Assembly: GCA_946902985.2 (NCBI GenBank)
Contig: OX336388.2
Coordinates: 1,504,142,545 to 1,504,206,544 of the forward strand
Direction: 5' to 3'
DNA from: Meconema thalassinum
Lineage: Eukaryota; Arthropoda; Insecta; Orthoptera; Tettigoniidae
Length of the DNA stretch: 64,000 nt
Part shown: piece after piece, positions 9,797 to 22,376 of the stretch
Layout of the letters: each line of letters begins with the position of its first letter
Position numbering within the stretch: position 1 is the stretch's first letter
Notes under the pieces: model-generated
The model's input: only the letters and a program-made list of their open reading frames with translations
The model's database searches: none
What the model was told of the DNA's origin: nothing
Program-made: the position numbers and the translations under genes

Positions 9797-12504
9797 TGAA
9801 CCCTTTATCTTCTGTTGGATAAATGATTCTATGTTTTATTTCTCCAATTAATAAATATTTCCACCAGCATCATGAAAGTAGCCAGACGGAGATGAGGAAA
9901 TTTCAAGCACTGGTTGGAGACAGCGGGGACATACCTGAAGCAGATTGACAATAGGTTAAATACTTTAGCTATGAAAGGAAATAGCATAGCGATGTGTCAG
10001 AAGGACAGGTGTGGGCCGCCTCAAATAGAAGCGACGCGCAGTGAGACATGCTGCTGGTATGTTCATTGTAATATTCGCGCCTAGAAGAAATATGATGCAG
10101 TAACGTGAGTGGCTGATGAGCAGGCTAGACACTCCTACGACGCCAAGAACTGCTATAAACCGCCAAATTACAGAAAATGTGAGAACCAATGAGAGAAGAA
10201 TGCCTATTTAACGCGGCAGGTCTAGCGTGGGCACGCTCGGCTAGCATTCACGCGGGAAATCGCCTAGACAAAATCTCTACGATCGATTCTAGGATTAATG
10301 GGCATATTCTTGACCTGTGCAATGTTACGAGTTCAGTGATATTTATTTCATTCCTGTACCACAATTATTTCGAGAAATTTTTACATAAATTCCCCCCCCA
10401 TCGAGACCTAGGGCCAGTTCTTTTATAAGTGGCATGAAGAGCCAAGACAAGAACTTCTATTCTGTTCGTCTGAGGACGTAGACTTCTATTTGTGTGTCGT
10501 GGACACAGGTTGATTATTACTTCTGTGCGTCTACGGACGTAGTCAGTTATTACTTTGCGTGTCATAAGGACACAGAAATTATTGTAAAGTGTTAAATTCA
10601 GTGATAGATAGTCACAGTACTATATTTGTAGGGGCAGTATCGTCGATAATTCGCCAGCGAACTGTTACAGGGAAAGTAGTACCTGAACGGCGAATTTAGT
10701 AGTCAGATATCAAGTGTATAATAATATAATTTTTGAATCAGCGCCAGAGATGACATCGACTACTTCAGAAGAAGTTTGGAATTCTCAACACTCCGTCCAG
10801 ATGGCTGAGATGAGATAAGAACCATTCAGTTGGGAGATGGCAGCGGACGTTCTTTGACGGTGACTACAAGAGAGATGAGTACAAAATAATATTCTTTATT
10901 ATTTGATAAATTAACTTATGGTTTATGGGACATATTTTTTTGTAAATACATTGCTTGTGTGATTAACGTAATATATTTAGTTTTGGTCTGACACACTTTT
11001 GTATGGAAGCAGCTCGCACGAATGTTGTTAGTGGAAGGTTCTTGTTTTTGTGTTGTGTTAACTAACGTAGCTATGTGAACGGCCGTGTTTGCATATGTTA
11101 CGCAATGCGGTTAAAAACGTCTCTCGGAGATCTGTTGTGTTTCAGAAGTAGGACTGAATTAATGTAATTATACAGTAGATTGGAGGGTAATTTAAATTGT
11201 TTAAGATTTATTATTGATCAGATTCAGTGTGACTATTGCCGTTGGAGCAATGTAATTTGTGACGAAGAGTAATCAGCTCTATCGTAGGTTTTAAATATTG
11301 TGTTTAATGTTTGCGAGCACCTATTCAGCAGACCTGTGTGAAAAGCGTCATGTCAGTCCCCGATGTGTGTATGTGTATATTTTTGTGGTATTACAAGCGG
11401 GAATTTCAGCTTAGACTGATTTCTGTCAGCTTGGTACCAGGTCCATATTGTATCCTTGCGAGGGCAATTGTGGATATGTGATTATGTCTGACCATATGTT
11501 GAGTTGGATGAGATTTTTTTGTTGCTGTTGATTCCTTGAGGTAGCGGCACAGCTGGTCAGCTATTTATATACTCTGGAGTGGGACACGACAGGTATTTGA
11601 GGAAAGGGGGAGATGTTTCACAAGACTGTCTGAACGTGCAAGCATGGTCATTAGCGAGGAGTGCTCGTTGGCTCCCTAATTACTTGAATTACAGATAAGA
11701 ACTGATCAATGGTAAAAATTGTTGAAATAAATGGGAGTTGCCTACGAATCACGATAATCTCCGAAGCGTTACCTTAACATGCAGTTTTGTTCATATAAAA
11801 TAATCTTAGCCGGTCAGGCTTTTGTTGTTGTTGGTTTATTCCATGTTTATTTTCCATTTTCTGTGACCCGTGAGTCATGTGCAATGCTGTCTTTCCTTGT
11901 GTGTATTGAGAAATTGGCCAGTTGGTAGCTCATGTTGTTAAGTGCGTCATCGCGCTAATGAGGGTCTCAGAGAGATTCCTGTAAATAATAGATTTGTAGT
12001 GTGTGTGTCAGCATTAGAGTTTTAAGGGTTTTTATTAATGTCATGCTCATATCCATAAACGTTGATTTACGTGATGATTGTCCGTGAGCACCGTGGCTGT
12101 TAACCCGTTGTAAACGAACGGTCATCCAAGTACTCATTTTCTCGTAATTAGTCATCACGCGCACATAAAACTCAAATGCAAGGTAGTGGAACTAGGATCC
12201 ACATTTTATTATAAAGGGGGAGATCCGTCTGACTCCTCAAAGTGTTAGATATTCCTGTCAGGGAAAAATTCAGGGAGGATATGTTTTTATTATTGTTTGT
12301 TTATTTTCTTTTATGCACAATTAGTTATTAAATCATGTTATTATCTTACGTCTTGTCTCCTTACTTTCTTAATTATAGTTTTAATCCTATGACCCTTGCC
12401 TCAGTAAAGCATGTTGTTTGGCGGACGTAAACATCACACTATGAACTGAGCGCGACCCCTTGATCAAGATTCTTGCATAAAACACTGCTATTCTGAAGGG
12501 TTCA
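9797..12504 (+). repeat. 5' LTR
   Basis: 2,708 bp, begins tgaaccctttatcttctg and ends ctgaagggttca. Several mutations separate it from the 3' copy, for example cactcctac versus ctctcctac and ccccgatg versus cccagatg. It contains aataaa words but I cannot place the R region. Its small frames are repeated in the 3' LTR and do not look coding. Confidence 0.95.
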
Positions 12505-13124
12505 TAGGTTAATACTGGCACGTCAAGCGTGGGGCCATTCACTGTGGTGTAACAGCGGAGAGATTACACATGTTAATATTGGCGCATTTGAATAAAACTG
12601 GCATGCCGCAAGTGCAGGCAGATATGACAGTATTTAATCACCGGGAAGTGATATTTTATTAAAAGTAAGTGAGGCGAAGTGGATACCGCCAAATGTGTGA
12701 AAAATAAATTAAAATCAGGAGTTTGCAAAGTAAAATACGGTTCACGTTTTTGTCTTTTAAATTAAAGTAATTAATATGTGATACCGGGCGCCCAATGATA
12801 AAGTTTAAAACTAGATTTGTGTAGAAAGTCAAACTCATGGAAATATTAGGAGGCTGTAGCCTAAAATGACAATTAATACTTTGTTAATTAGTCAGTGTTA
12901 ATATCAGATCAGGATAACAATTTAATGACTAAATATGTGCTTGGGTTTAAAATTAAATTGAGTAAAACTAGAACCACTCAGAGATGCAATTGACTAGTGG
13001 GAGTAAATGTAAAAATAAATGAACTGAGTTGGATAAAGAAAGTAAATGTGCATTGGATTTTATGTGTGTGTCAAAGGGCATTGCTTTATGCCATTTCCCT
13101 AATGTCTCATATAAAGTGTGTAAT
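12505..13124 (+). other. Gypsy untranslated leader
   Basis: AT-rich leader between the 5' LTR and the first ATG of gag at 13,125. It is expected to hold primer-binding and packaging signals. No frame of its own is convincing. Confidence 0.6.
12516..12533 (+). other. Candidate primer-binding site
   Basis: Starts with tgg (tggcacgtcaagcgtggg) 11 bases after the LTR end. It resembles primer-binding sites complementary to tRNA 3' ends, but the spacing is wider than usual and I did not match it to a tRNA. Confidence 0.35.
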
Positions 13125-13655
13125 ATGGCAACGGTTGAACAGATCCAGGAGATCATTGAGAGTGCAGCTAGGAGAACACAGGCATTGTTGGACACTAAAT
13201 TGGCGGAACAAAGTCAATCATTAAACAATAGTATGTTAGAACAAAGTGAAGCATTAAACGCTAAATTATCAGAACAAAGTGAACAATTAAACAATACTAT
13301 GTTAGAACAAAGTGAGTCTATAAACAAATTATCTGAACAAAGTGAATCGCTAAATACTAAACTGTTAGAACAGAGTGAATCATTGCGGACACAGTTAAAT
13401 AACAGTAGAATCGAACAAAATGAATATCAGGCGGAACAAGCTAGGTTATTAAAGAGAGAAATTAATGACACCATCAATTCACAGTTAGAGACGCTAACCG
13501 CAGAAATGAAAGATCACACAAATCAACAGATGGTATTACTGGCCCTAGATGTTAGCAAAAATAATGAGAAACAATTAGAGCAGATTAAAAAAATGGAAGG
13601 TATTTTTGATCAAAAACTTAGCATTCTGGATGAAACGGTGTTAGCTAAATTATAG
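13125..13655 (+). pseudogene. gag: Gypsy Gag, N-terminal coiled-coil part, ends at in-frame TAG
   Basis: The best start is the ATG at 13,125 (MATVEQIQEII). The segment is a long alpha-helical coiled coil built from near-repeats of LEQSESLN, which at DNA level are recent-looking internal duplications. It ends at TAG 13,653-13,655, but the same frame stays open straight afterwards through 18,155, so the stop splits one Gag-Pol frame. The context is tag caa att. That partly resembles leaky stop contexts (UAG followed by CAR), so readthrough is possible, but a simple inactivating mutation is the plainer reading. Confidence 0.8.
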
Positions 13656-13676
13656 CAAATTGAAATAGCATTCACA

Positions 13677-16600
13677 ATGAATACAAGCGAGGTCAAAATA
13701 GCTCAGGATAAGTTGGAAGGACGATTTAAGGAGATGGAAAAGAGCGGCAGGGTCATTCAACAACAATTATCAGCAGTAGATGAAAACATATCCGGCATAA
13801 TTAAAGATATGGACCGTCTCGAGATAAAAACAGCGGAACAATGGAAAAGCCTAGCAGCGGAGCAAGAGCAATTTAAGAGTACATTAGACGAAAGGCTGAG
13901 CCAGATAGAAAGTAATCAGGATGACACTAAAAACCAGATTGAAGGGCAAGTAAGCACGATTAAAGAGCAGATAAGGAAAGATTGGAAGAAAATGAATATC
14001 GATTCTAAAGAGGAAAGATCCACCATTCTTAAAACAGTAGGCGAAAATCACACTCGTATTCATGCATTGGAGCAAGAAATGAAGAATAAACTTAAAGAGC
14101 AGACGGACAGGATCATTAAAGCCGAACTACGGTCATTAGAACAATCATCTATATTTAGAACGGGAACATTGAAAGACAAGCAGGATGACTCAAATAGCCC
14201 CGAGGTCAGCACAGCAGGAAGTCAGACTCAGGCGGAGAGCCCATTAACAACAAACACGGAAGGATTTCGTAAGAATATCGATAGGAGCTCAACACCACAA
14301 GACGGTCATCAGCCCACACAACTTATTCAAGTAATTCGCTCAAACGACTACAAACCGCAGAAGTACACGGAAAATTCAGGAGTGACACCTAAAGCCTTTA
14401 TCAAAGAGATGGAAGACCATTTCAATGACACTGGGGTACCTGAAGCACGTAGATTGAGGATGATGGAGAGATTTTTGTCAGGAAATGTCCTCACATGGTT
14501 TTTAAGCTTCAAATATACATTTGGAAACATGTCAGATTTCAACTTAGCGTTTCTGTGCAAATATTGGTCGCCCGCAACACAACAGAGTCTAAGGATGGAG
14601 CTTTACTCTAGGAAGTACCAAACCACCCAGCAAACAAAATACTCAGATTTCTTTAACATGCAAATGTTAAAATTTCGCGACCTTGATTACCCTTTAAATG
14701 AAGCAGATCTGGTGATGACTATAGCGAGACAAATGCCAGTCAACGTACAACAAGTACTAGTCGCAGCGAACGTTAGTACGGCCCTACATGCAGAGCAGAT
14801 ACTACGGCAAATAGATGAGACTACATCTCATAGTCATTATAGAGGAGGAAGACAGCTGGAGTTAGTCAATACTACAGAGGTCATAAAACCAAAACAGGCA
14901 AACACCAAAACGCAGGGCACTAATACAAGCACTTCCACACCTAGGCGAAACCAGGAAGAAGGAGAAAACGGACCATATCAGCGTAACGAAAATCACTACA
15001 ACAATAGGTCATACCAAGGCAACAATAGATATCAACAGAGAGGATATCAGCAATGGCGTGAAAATCGAAGAAATGACAGGCCTTATGGAAGATACGGTGA
15101 TTACAATGCTAATCAAAGATGGAAAGGAAGAAGAGACCAAAATCAAGGAGAGCCACGAAATTATCGAAATGACTGGGATGATAGGCACGCTCAATCACAA
15201 AATTACCTAGAGGAGTTACACCCTAGTCAAGGTGGAGAGCTAGGAAGATGGGAAAAGGCCATTGGGAGCATGAAGAATCCTGATACACATACTGAGGAAG
15301 CTGGAAGTCTACTGAGACAAGAGGGATATCAAGGACATGAGCGACAGAAGGATGATGGGGGTCGCAATGGAGCTAAAAAAATGTTAAATTTGGATAAAGG
15401 AGACAGGCTACAAACACAACAGTCGGAAGTTGAAGATGGATGGATAGTAGCGAACATACAAGAATGGATTGCTTTGCCAGAAGACTGCCTGGAGGAGACG
15501 GTGAAACCACGGAACGATGAAATTAGGCAGTTACCCATTATTTACGCGAGGATTGGTGGAATTAATATAAGATGTTTATTGGATACGGGGTCACAGATCA
15601 GTCTGGTATCGGAGGCCTTGGTTCGAGAGTTGGGACGGAGTCAGAATATTCCTGTAATTCCGGTACCACAGCTCAAAGTGAGGGGTGTTATTCCTGAACG
15701 CACCGTCACTTGTAAACGTCAGGCATACTTAGAGCTGAACATATTGGAACACACTTTTGGGCAAACATTCATTATCATGGCAAAGATGAATTTCAATATA
15801 ATTCTTGGTGCAAATTTCATTTGTGGCTATCAAGCAGTGATAGATTTGCACAAGAATACTGTCAGTTTTAGAGAGTATGATCAGCTGAAAAATGTGGGAT
15901 TGCATATGGATGAAATCACTACCGGAAGAGATGTAAATTCTTGGGCATTGGAAGCAATATCGGAAGAGACGGAAGAGGAGGTACGAAAGGCGGAAGATAA
16001 CATCATAGAAGGAGCTGTTGTGGAACTAGATGAGGAGAGGGAATCCCAGGAGATATGGTCTTTATTAACGGAAGGAGATAACAGCGATGCACAATTTGAA
16101 GAGTTACTACAGGAGCGGCTCAATGACATTCAACTTCGGGGTGAACACAGAAAGCAATTGGAAGAGATTTTAAGGAAGCACAAAACAGTATTTGATACAG
16201 TACCTGGGAAAATATTAAATTTCAAATATTCAATGCAAGTCGAGGATTGGTCACCTTTCAAAAGCAGATTGTACCCAATTCCTGAAAAATATCGTGGTCA
16301 AGTTAAGGTCATTATAGATGAGATGTTACAAGCTGGAGTGATAAGGAAGACACCGACACCTTATCTAAATGCGATTTTGGCAGTCACAAAACCAAATGGA
16401 TCTATTAGACTTTGTTTAGATGCCAGAAATCTCAACACGAGACTCATTTTTCCTGAGTATGACAGAGCGCCAATCATCAGAGACGTACTAAAAGGCTTTA
16501 AAAACAAGAGCATTTATTCATCAGTTGACCTGACGAGCTCGTTCCACCATATTGAATTGGATGAGAAGTCACAGCTTCTAACTGGCCTCTTATTCGATAA

Positions 16601-18155
16601 CCAGACGTTTTGCTTCGTTCGAATGCCCTTTGGAGTCAAAACAGCGGGTTGTGCTTTAATCCGAGCCCTGGACCGGAATTTAACCGAGGAAGTTAAGGAG
16701 ATGACGGTACGCTACATTGATGACATTTTGCTGGCATCCGACAACATTGAAACTCACATGGAAAATTTAGATAAAGTATTAGGCAACCTGAATGCATCTA
16801 ATTTCAAAGTAAATCTGAAGAAATCGCATTTCTTCAAGAGCGAGATCTTATATTTGGTTCACATCATTGACAAGGAGGGAGTGAAGCCAAATCCCGCTAA
16901 GATCGAAGCGATAAAGAATTTCCCTACACCAACGAGAGTCAAGCACATTCGGGCTTTCTTAGGCGTAACGGGATTCTTTAAGGAAAACTGTCCAGGTTAC
17001 ACGGAGACTGTCGCTCCCATGCAGGAAATGCTAAAGAAGAATAATAAATGGTTATGGAATGCGGAGTGTGAGAAGGCATTCCAAGCAACAAAGCAGCTAT
17101 TGGAAAATTGCATTAAATTAGGATATCCAGATTTCAAGCACAAATTTATAATCCAAGTGGATGCTTCACTAATTGGTATAGGTGCTATGCTTTACCAAGA
17201 GGATCCAGCTAACCTGCAGCACAAAACATATTTGGCATTTGTCAGCCGAAAATTGCGTAAGCACGAGCGCAATTATACGGTAACGGAACTAGAGCTGTTG
17301 GCCATACTTCATGCGCTACAACAATGGAAACGAATAATTTACGGCTATCCTATTGTTGTCAGGACCGATCACAAGGCACTGACATTCTTGTTTAAGACGT
17401 CGATGGCAAGCGAACGTGTGACACGTTGGTCTATATATATTCAGCAGTTCAGCATTGAGATTGAACATTGCTCAGGGAAGATGAACGTGATACCGGATGC
17501 ACTCAGCAGGAACCCAGAGCCTGATAATGAAGAAACAGCGATGGTACAACACTTGGAGTTAACACCGAAGGACCGGGAATTCTTGGAGGAGTTACGTGAG
17601 ATACAGCGAGAACAGGAAGCGGAACCATGGATGATGCTTTTAATTCAATACTTCAGAAAGCAACTACCTACAGGAACACCTGCATTTCGAGAAGCGAAAG
17701 CCAAAGAAGGAAGATATGTTTATGTCAACAATTTGCTGCACAAATGGGTAGATAATGACCACACCAAGTTACGCATATTAGTACCTGCATCGTTACAACG
17801 AGGATTGACATGGCATACGCACGAAAGTTACGGTCATGTGGGCGTAGATAAGTGCGAAGCGACAATAGGAGAGACATTTACATGGCCACGTATGAGAACA
17901 ACTATATGTGACGTCATTGCAACTTGTGATCCGTGTCAGAGGACAAAGCCCAATAATTACTTAATGAGGCAGTATCCTAGACCATTGCTACCTCAGAAAC
18001 CATGTGAGCTACTGGCACTCGACTGTTTCGGTCCAATCCCGAAGGGAAGGCGAGGTTGCCGACACTTACTAGTGTGCATTGATGTATTTTCTAAGTTTGT
18101 AGTACTATGCCCTATTCAGAAAACTACATCGAAGCAAGTACTCAGTCGCATTTGA
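13677..18155 (+). pseudogene. pol: Gypsy Gag-Pol: Gag, protease, RT, RNase H, start of integrase
   Basis: Open for 1,492 residues. In order: coiled coil (1-150); retrotransposon Gag core with FLSGNVLTWF near residue 270; an Arg/Asn/Gln-rich basic region (about 430-515) in place of CCHC knuckles; aspartic protease with DTGSQ at 636; reverse transcriptase with FVRMPFGVKTAG and YIDD (first Asp at 1015); RNase H with QVDASLIG near 1162 and RTDHKAL; integrase HHCC zinc finger (HTHESYGHVG...CDPCQRTK) near 1380-1420; and the first integrase Asp (LALDCFGP). All catalytic residues I can check up to the stop are present. It ends at TGA 18,153-18,155, in the same frame as the next segment. Confidence 0.92.
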
Positions 18156-18161
18156 AATAGA

Positions 18162-18824
18162 GTGATTCCAATCCTTGGAAAACCAGAGTTTATATTATCA
18201 GATCATGGCAGTTATTTCACAAGCGCCGAATTCAAGAAAGGTATGGAGGACATGGGTATAAAACACATTTTAAGCAGTATCCGACATGCTCAAGCAAATC
18301 CAAGTGAGAGAGCAATTAAGTGTGTAACATCATATTTGAGAATCTTCATTCCAAACGAACATCACAGATGGGTGGATAAAATCAAGGATGTAGAGACATG
18401 CATGAATTCTACCAGACACGAGTCAACAGGACAGATCCCTATGGTCCTACACAAAAACGAGTATCCAGTGAGATCGTGGAAAAGCATCATTAACTGCCCA
18501 CAAGATCCAATGATAGCACCTGACTTGCGAATTGAGAGGACGAGAGCCTACATGAGAAAACAAGCAGACCGCAGATTACGGCGAGTAAGAAATAAGAGGT
18601 TTCACAGTGATCTTGAAATCAACCAGCTCGTTTTGGTGAAACGACCCGCTACATCGGACCCAGAGAAGAAGATCTTCAGTAAATTCTGCGAAAAGTTCAT
18701 AGGACCCTATTCTATCGTAAGAAACCTTGGAAACAATGCTTACAGAGTGAAAGAATTGAGTACAGGAACAATGTTAGTCTACAACGCTGCCAACCTAAAA
18801 AAGTATCGTAGAAGTGAACCATAG
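18162..18824 (+). pseudogene. pol: Gypsy integrase, C-terminal part
   Basis: In the same frame as the preceding segment, separated only by the TGA at 18,153-18,155. It holds the second and third catalytic residues of the integrase core (LSDHGSYFTS and ANPSERAIK) and a C-terminal domain ending in a GPYSIVRNLGNNAYRV stretch typical of Gypsy integrases. It has no start codon of its own. The stop falls between the first and second catalytic Asp, so a truncated product could not integrate DNA. Confidence 0.9.
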
Positions 18825-19169
18825 GAGCGCCGAAATAATGATGCAGTTTGAATATATGGACGTCCTACTATCAACAAAGTGCACGAGGAGCAGTTGAGTA
18901 CGGCACAGGAAGGAGGAAGTAGAGTTGGTGTTGACAAACATTAACGAGGCGAGCAGAGTGTTGCCTCAGGCATCAGCGGGTCATGCAGGCAGACTGAGAG
19001 GGGAGATACAAGCAGGAAATGAAAACGAGTAAATGGCATTCAAGACAGGAGCGACTAGACCAAGTAAGAGAAAAGGGGTGATTCCGAAATAAAACAAATT
19101 GGCCTACGGAAGTCTTTTAAAATTGTCGACTTTATTCCTAAGTTCGAAATTTTGCGAGTGGGAGAGTTG
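18825..19169 (+). other. Gypsy 3' untranslated region and polypurine tract
   Basis: No env-like frame. A purine-rich tract (gcgagtgggagag) lies directly before the 3' LTR and is the likely plus-strand primer. Confidence 0.65.
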
Positions 19170-21877
19170 TGAACCCTTTATCTTCTGTTGGATAAATGAT
19201 TCTATGTTTTATTTCTCCAATTAATAAATATTTCCACCAGCATCATGAAAGTAGCCAGACGGAGATGAGGAAATTTCAAGCATTGGTTGGAGACAGCGGG
19301 GACATACCTGAAGCAGATTGACAATAGGTTAAATACTTTAGCTATGAAAGGAAATAGCATAGCGATGTGTCAGAAGGACAGGTGTGGGCCGCCTCAAATA
19401 GAAGCGACGCGCAGTGAGACATGCTGCTGGTATGTTCATTGTAATATTCGCGCCTAGAAGAAATATGATGCAGTAACGTGAGTGGCTGATGAGCAGGCTA
19501 GACTCTCCTACGACGCCAAGAACTGCTATAAACCGCCAAATTACAGAAAATGTGAGAACCAATGAGAGAAGAATGCCTATTTAACGCGGCAGGTCTAGCG
19601 TGGGCACGCTCGGCTAGCATTCACGCGGGAAATCGCCTAGACAAAATCTCTACGATCGATTCTAGGATTAATGGGCATATTCTTGACCTGTGCAATGTTA
19701 CGAGTTCAGTGATATTTATTTCATTCCTGTACCACAATTATTTCGAGAAATTTTTACATAAATTCCCCCCCATCGAGACCTAGGGCCAGTTCATTTATAA
19801 GTGGCATGAAGAGCCAAGACAAGAACTTCTATTCTGTTCGTCTGAGGACGTAGACTTCTATTTGTGTGTCGTGGACACAGGTTGATTATTACTTCTGTGC
19901 GTCTACGGACGTAGTCAGTTATTACTTTGCGTGTCATAAGGACACAGAAATTATTGTAAAGTGTTAAATTCAGTGATAGATAGTCACAGTACTATATTTG
20001 TAGGGGCAGTATCGTCGATAATTCGCCAGCGAACTGTTACAGGGAAAGTAGTACCTGAACGGCGAATTTAGTAGTCAGATATCAAGTGTATAATAATATA
20101 ATTTTTGAATCAGCGCCAGAGATGACATCGACTACTTCAGAAGAAGTTTGGAATTCTCAACACTCCGTCCAGATGGCTGAGATGAGATAAGAACCATTCA
20201 GTTGGGAGATGGCAGCGGACGTTCTTTGACGGTGACTACAAGAGAGATGAGTACAAAATAATATTCTTTATTATTTGATAAATTAACTTATGGTTTATGG
20301 GACATATTTTTTTGTAAATACATTGCTTGTGTGATTAACGTAATATATTTAGTTTTGGTCTGACACACTTTTGTATGGAAGCAGCTCGCACGAATGTTGT
20401 TAGTGGAAGGTTCTTGTTTTTGTGTTGTGTTAACTAACGTAGCTATGTGAACGGCCGTGTTTGCATATGTTACGCAATGCGGTTAAAAACGTCTCTCGGA
20501 GATCTGTTGTGTTTCAGAAGTAGGACTGAATTAATGTAATTATACAGTAGATTGGAGGGTAATTTAAATTGTTTAAGATTTATTATTGATCAGATTCAGT
20601 GTGACTATTGCCGTTGGAGCAATGTAATTTGTGACGAAGAGTAATCAGCTCTATCGTAGGTTTTAAATATTGTGTTTAATGTTTGCGAGCACCTATTCAG
20701 CAGACCTGTGTGAAAAGCGTCATGTCAGTCCCAGATGTGTGTATGTGTGTATTTTTGTGGTATTACAAGCGGGAATTTCAGCTTAGACTGATTTCTGTCA
20801 GCTTGGTACCAGGTCCATATTGTATCCTTGCGAGGGCAATTGTGGATATGTGATTATGTCTGACCATATGTTGAGTTGGATGAGATTTTTTTTGTTGCTG
20901 TTGATTCCTTGAGGTAGCGGTACAGCTGGTCAGCTATTTATATACACTGGAGTGGGACACGACAGGTATTTGAGGAAAGGGGGAGATGTTTCACAAGGCT
21001 GTCTGAACGTGCAAGCATGGTCATTAGCGAGGAGTGCTCGTTGGCTCCCTAATTACTTGAATTACAGATAAGAACTGATCAATGGTAAAAATTGTTGAAA
21101 TAAATGGGAGTTGCCTACGAATCACGATAATCTCCGAAGCGTTACCTTAACATGCAGTTTTGTTCATATAAAATAATCTTAGCCGGTCAGGCTTTTGTTG
21201 TTGTTGGTTTATTCCATGTTTATTTTCCATTTTCTGTGACCCGTGAGTCATGTGCAATGCTGTCTTTCCTTGTGTGTATTGAGCAATTGGCCAGTTGGTA
21301 GCTCATGTTGTTAAGTGCGTCATCGCGCTAATGAGGGTCTCAGAGAGATTCCTGTAAATAATAGATTTGTAGTGTGTGTGTCAGCATTAGAGTTTTAAGG
21401 GTTTTTATTAATGTCATGCCCATATCCATAAACGTTGATTTACGTGATGATTGTTCGTGAGCACCGTGGCTGTTAACCCGTTGTAAACGAACGGTCATCC
21501 AAGTACTCATTTTCTCGTAGTTAAACATCACGCGCACATAAAACTCAAATGCAAGGTAGTGGAACTAGGATCCACATTTTATTATAAATGGGGAGATCCG
21601 TGTGACTCCTCAAAGTGTTAGATATTCCTGTCAGGGAAAAATTCAGGGAGGATATGTTTTTATTATTGTTTGTTTATTTTCTTTTATGCACAATTAGTTA
21701 TTAAATCATGTTATTATCTTACGTCTTGTCTCCTTACTTTCTTAATTATAGTTTTAATCCTATGACCCTTGCCTCAGTAAAGCATGTTGTTTGGCGGACG
21801 TAAACATCACACTATGAACTGAGCGCGACCCCTTGATCAAGATTCTTGCATAAAACACTGCTATTCTGAAGGGTTCA
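19170..21877 (+). repeat. 3' LTR
   Basis: 2,708 bp, the same length and ends as the 5' LTR, followed by the atac target duplication. Confidence 0.95.
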
Positions 21878-21883
21878 ATACAT

Positions 21884-22376
21884 TGTACCCCTCCCAGTTA
21901 TTGGGCAAATTAGTGTTGACTGACTGAAGAGTTACAACTGACAATTTGTATTGTAATTGGAGTTCGTCACTTATCTTGAATGTCTGTCCACACAGCACAT
22001 TCGTCTTCTTGTTCGCTATAGAACAAGTAAAGGTACTTGTTGCCCCATTGCGTTATGAACGTCAGGGAGGGCCAGCCACGAGTCCGAGGTGCAGTCAACG
22101 ACGATGGTGATGTTGATGCCATTGCACTGACTTTCTCCTCTACTGGAGTGATGACCATTGAATGACTCACGTTGCTGTTGCAGCCCTGCAGATTGGGCAG
22201 GCGGTGAACGGTAATAAGACTGCTACTGCTGCCAACGTCAGGACTTTGAACATCGCTCCGAACATAATTTCACTCTCGAAACGAATACATTTTAATTTCA
22301 ACAACGAAATGAAATGTTCCATTCATTTTAAATTCACATCGGCGGGCGAAACTAAATACCATTTGGGAATTTTATT
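21884..22376 (-). repeat. Inner part of right inverted arm
   Basis: The 21,884-21,932 segment is the reverse complement of 9,617-9,665 with few mismatches. The 22,260-22,376 segment pairs with about 9,103-9,190. The middle part (21,940-22,250) is largely unmatched and holds a possible small secreted-peptide frame. Confidence 0.6.
22167..22265 (-). CDS. Possible signal-peptide exon or peptide gene remnant
   Basis: A 32-residue frame starting MFGAMFKVLTLAAVAVLLPF and continuing with TACPICRAATAT. This is a textbook signal-peptide shape: short N-terminus, hydrophobic core, Ala/Cys cleavage region. The frame ends at a TGA that lies inside aacgtgagt, a good splice-donor match, so it may be a first exon. 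Alternatively it is a frameshifted small gene, since the downstream sequence is open in another frame and encodes a Cys-containing stretch. It is inside the inverted arm between repeats. I do not recognise a family, and chance is possible. Confidence 0.3.
   Translation of the reverse strand: MFGAMFKVLTLAAVAVLLPFTACPICRAATAT

Larger units (their letters stand above)
9797..21877 (+). mobile_element. Gypsy-type LTR retrotransposon with 2.7 kb LTRs
   Basis: A 12,081-bp element with two LTRs of identical length, TG...CA ends (tgaaccc...gggttca), and a perfect 4-bp target duplication atac at 9,793-9,796 and 21,878-21,881. The gag-pol order protease, reverse transcriptase, RNase H, integrase places it in the Ty3/Gypsy superfamily. 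Unusually long LTRs and a basic, glutamine/arginine-rich Gag without zinc knuckles suggest the Osvaldo/Ulysses-like part of that group, but I cannot prove the clade. No env frame is present. The LTRs differ by roughly 20 sites in 2.7 kb, indicating a fairly recent insertion. Confidence 0.95.

Noticed and set aside
9965..10428. Small frames in the LTRs as accessory genes
   Set aside because: Same frames appear in both LTRs simply because the LTRs are duplicates; no features suggest protein function.
18825..19169. Env gene after pol in the Gypsy element
   Set aside because: Only about 345 bases remain before the 3' LTR, with no open frame, signal peptide or membrane segment.
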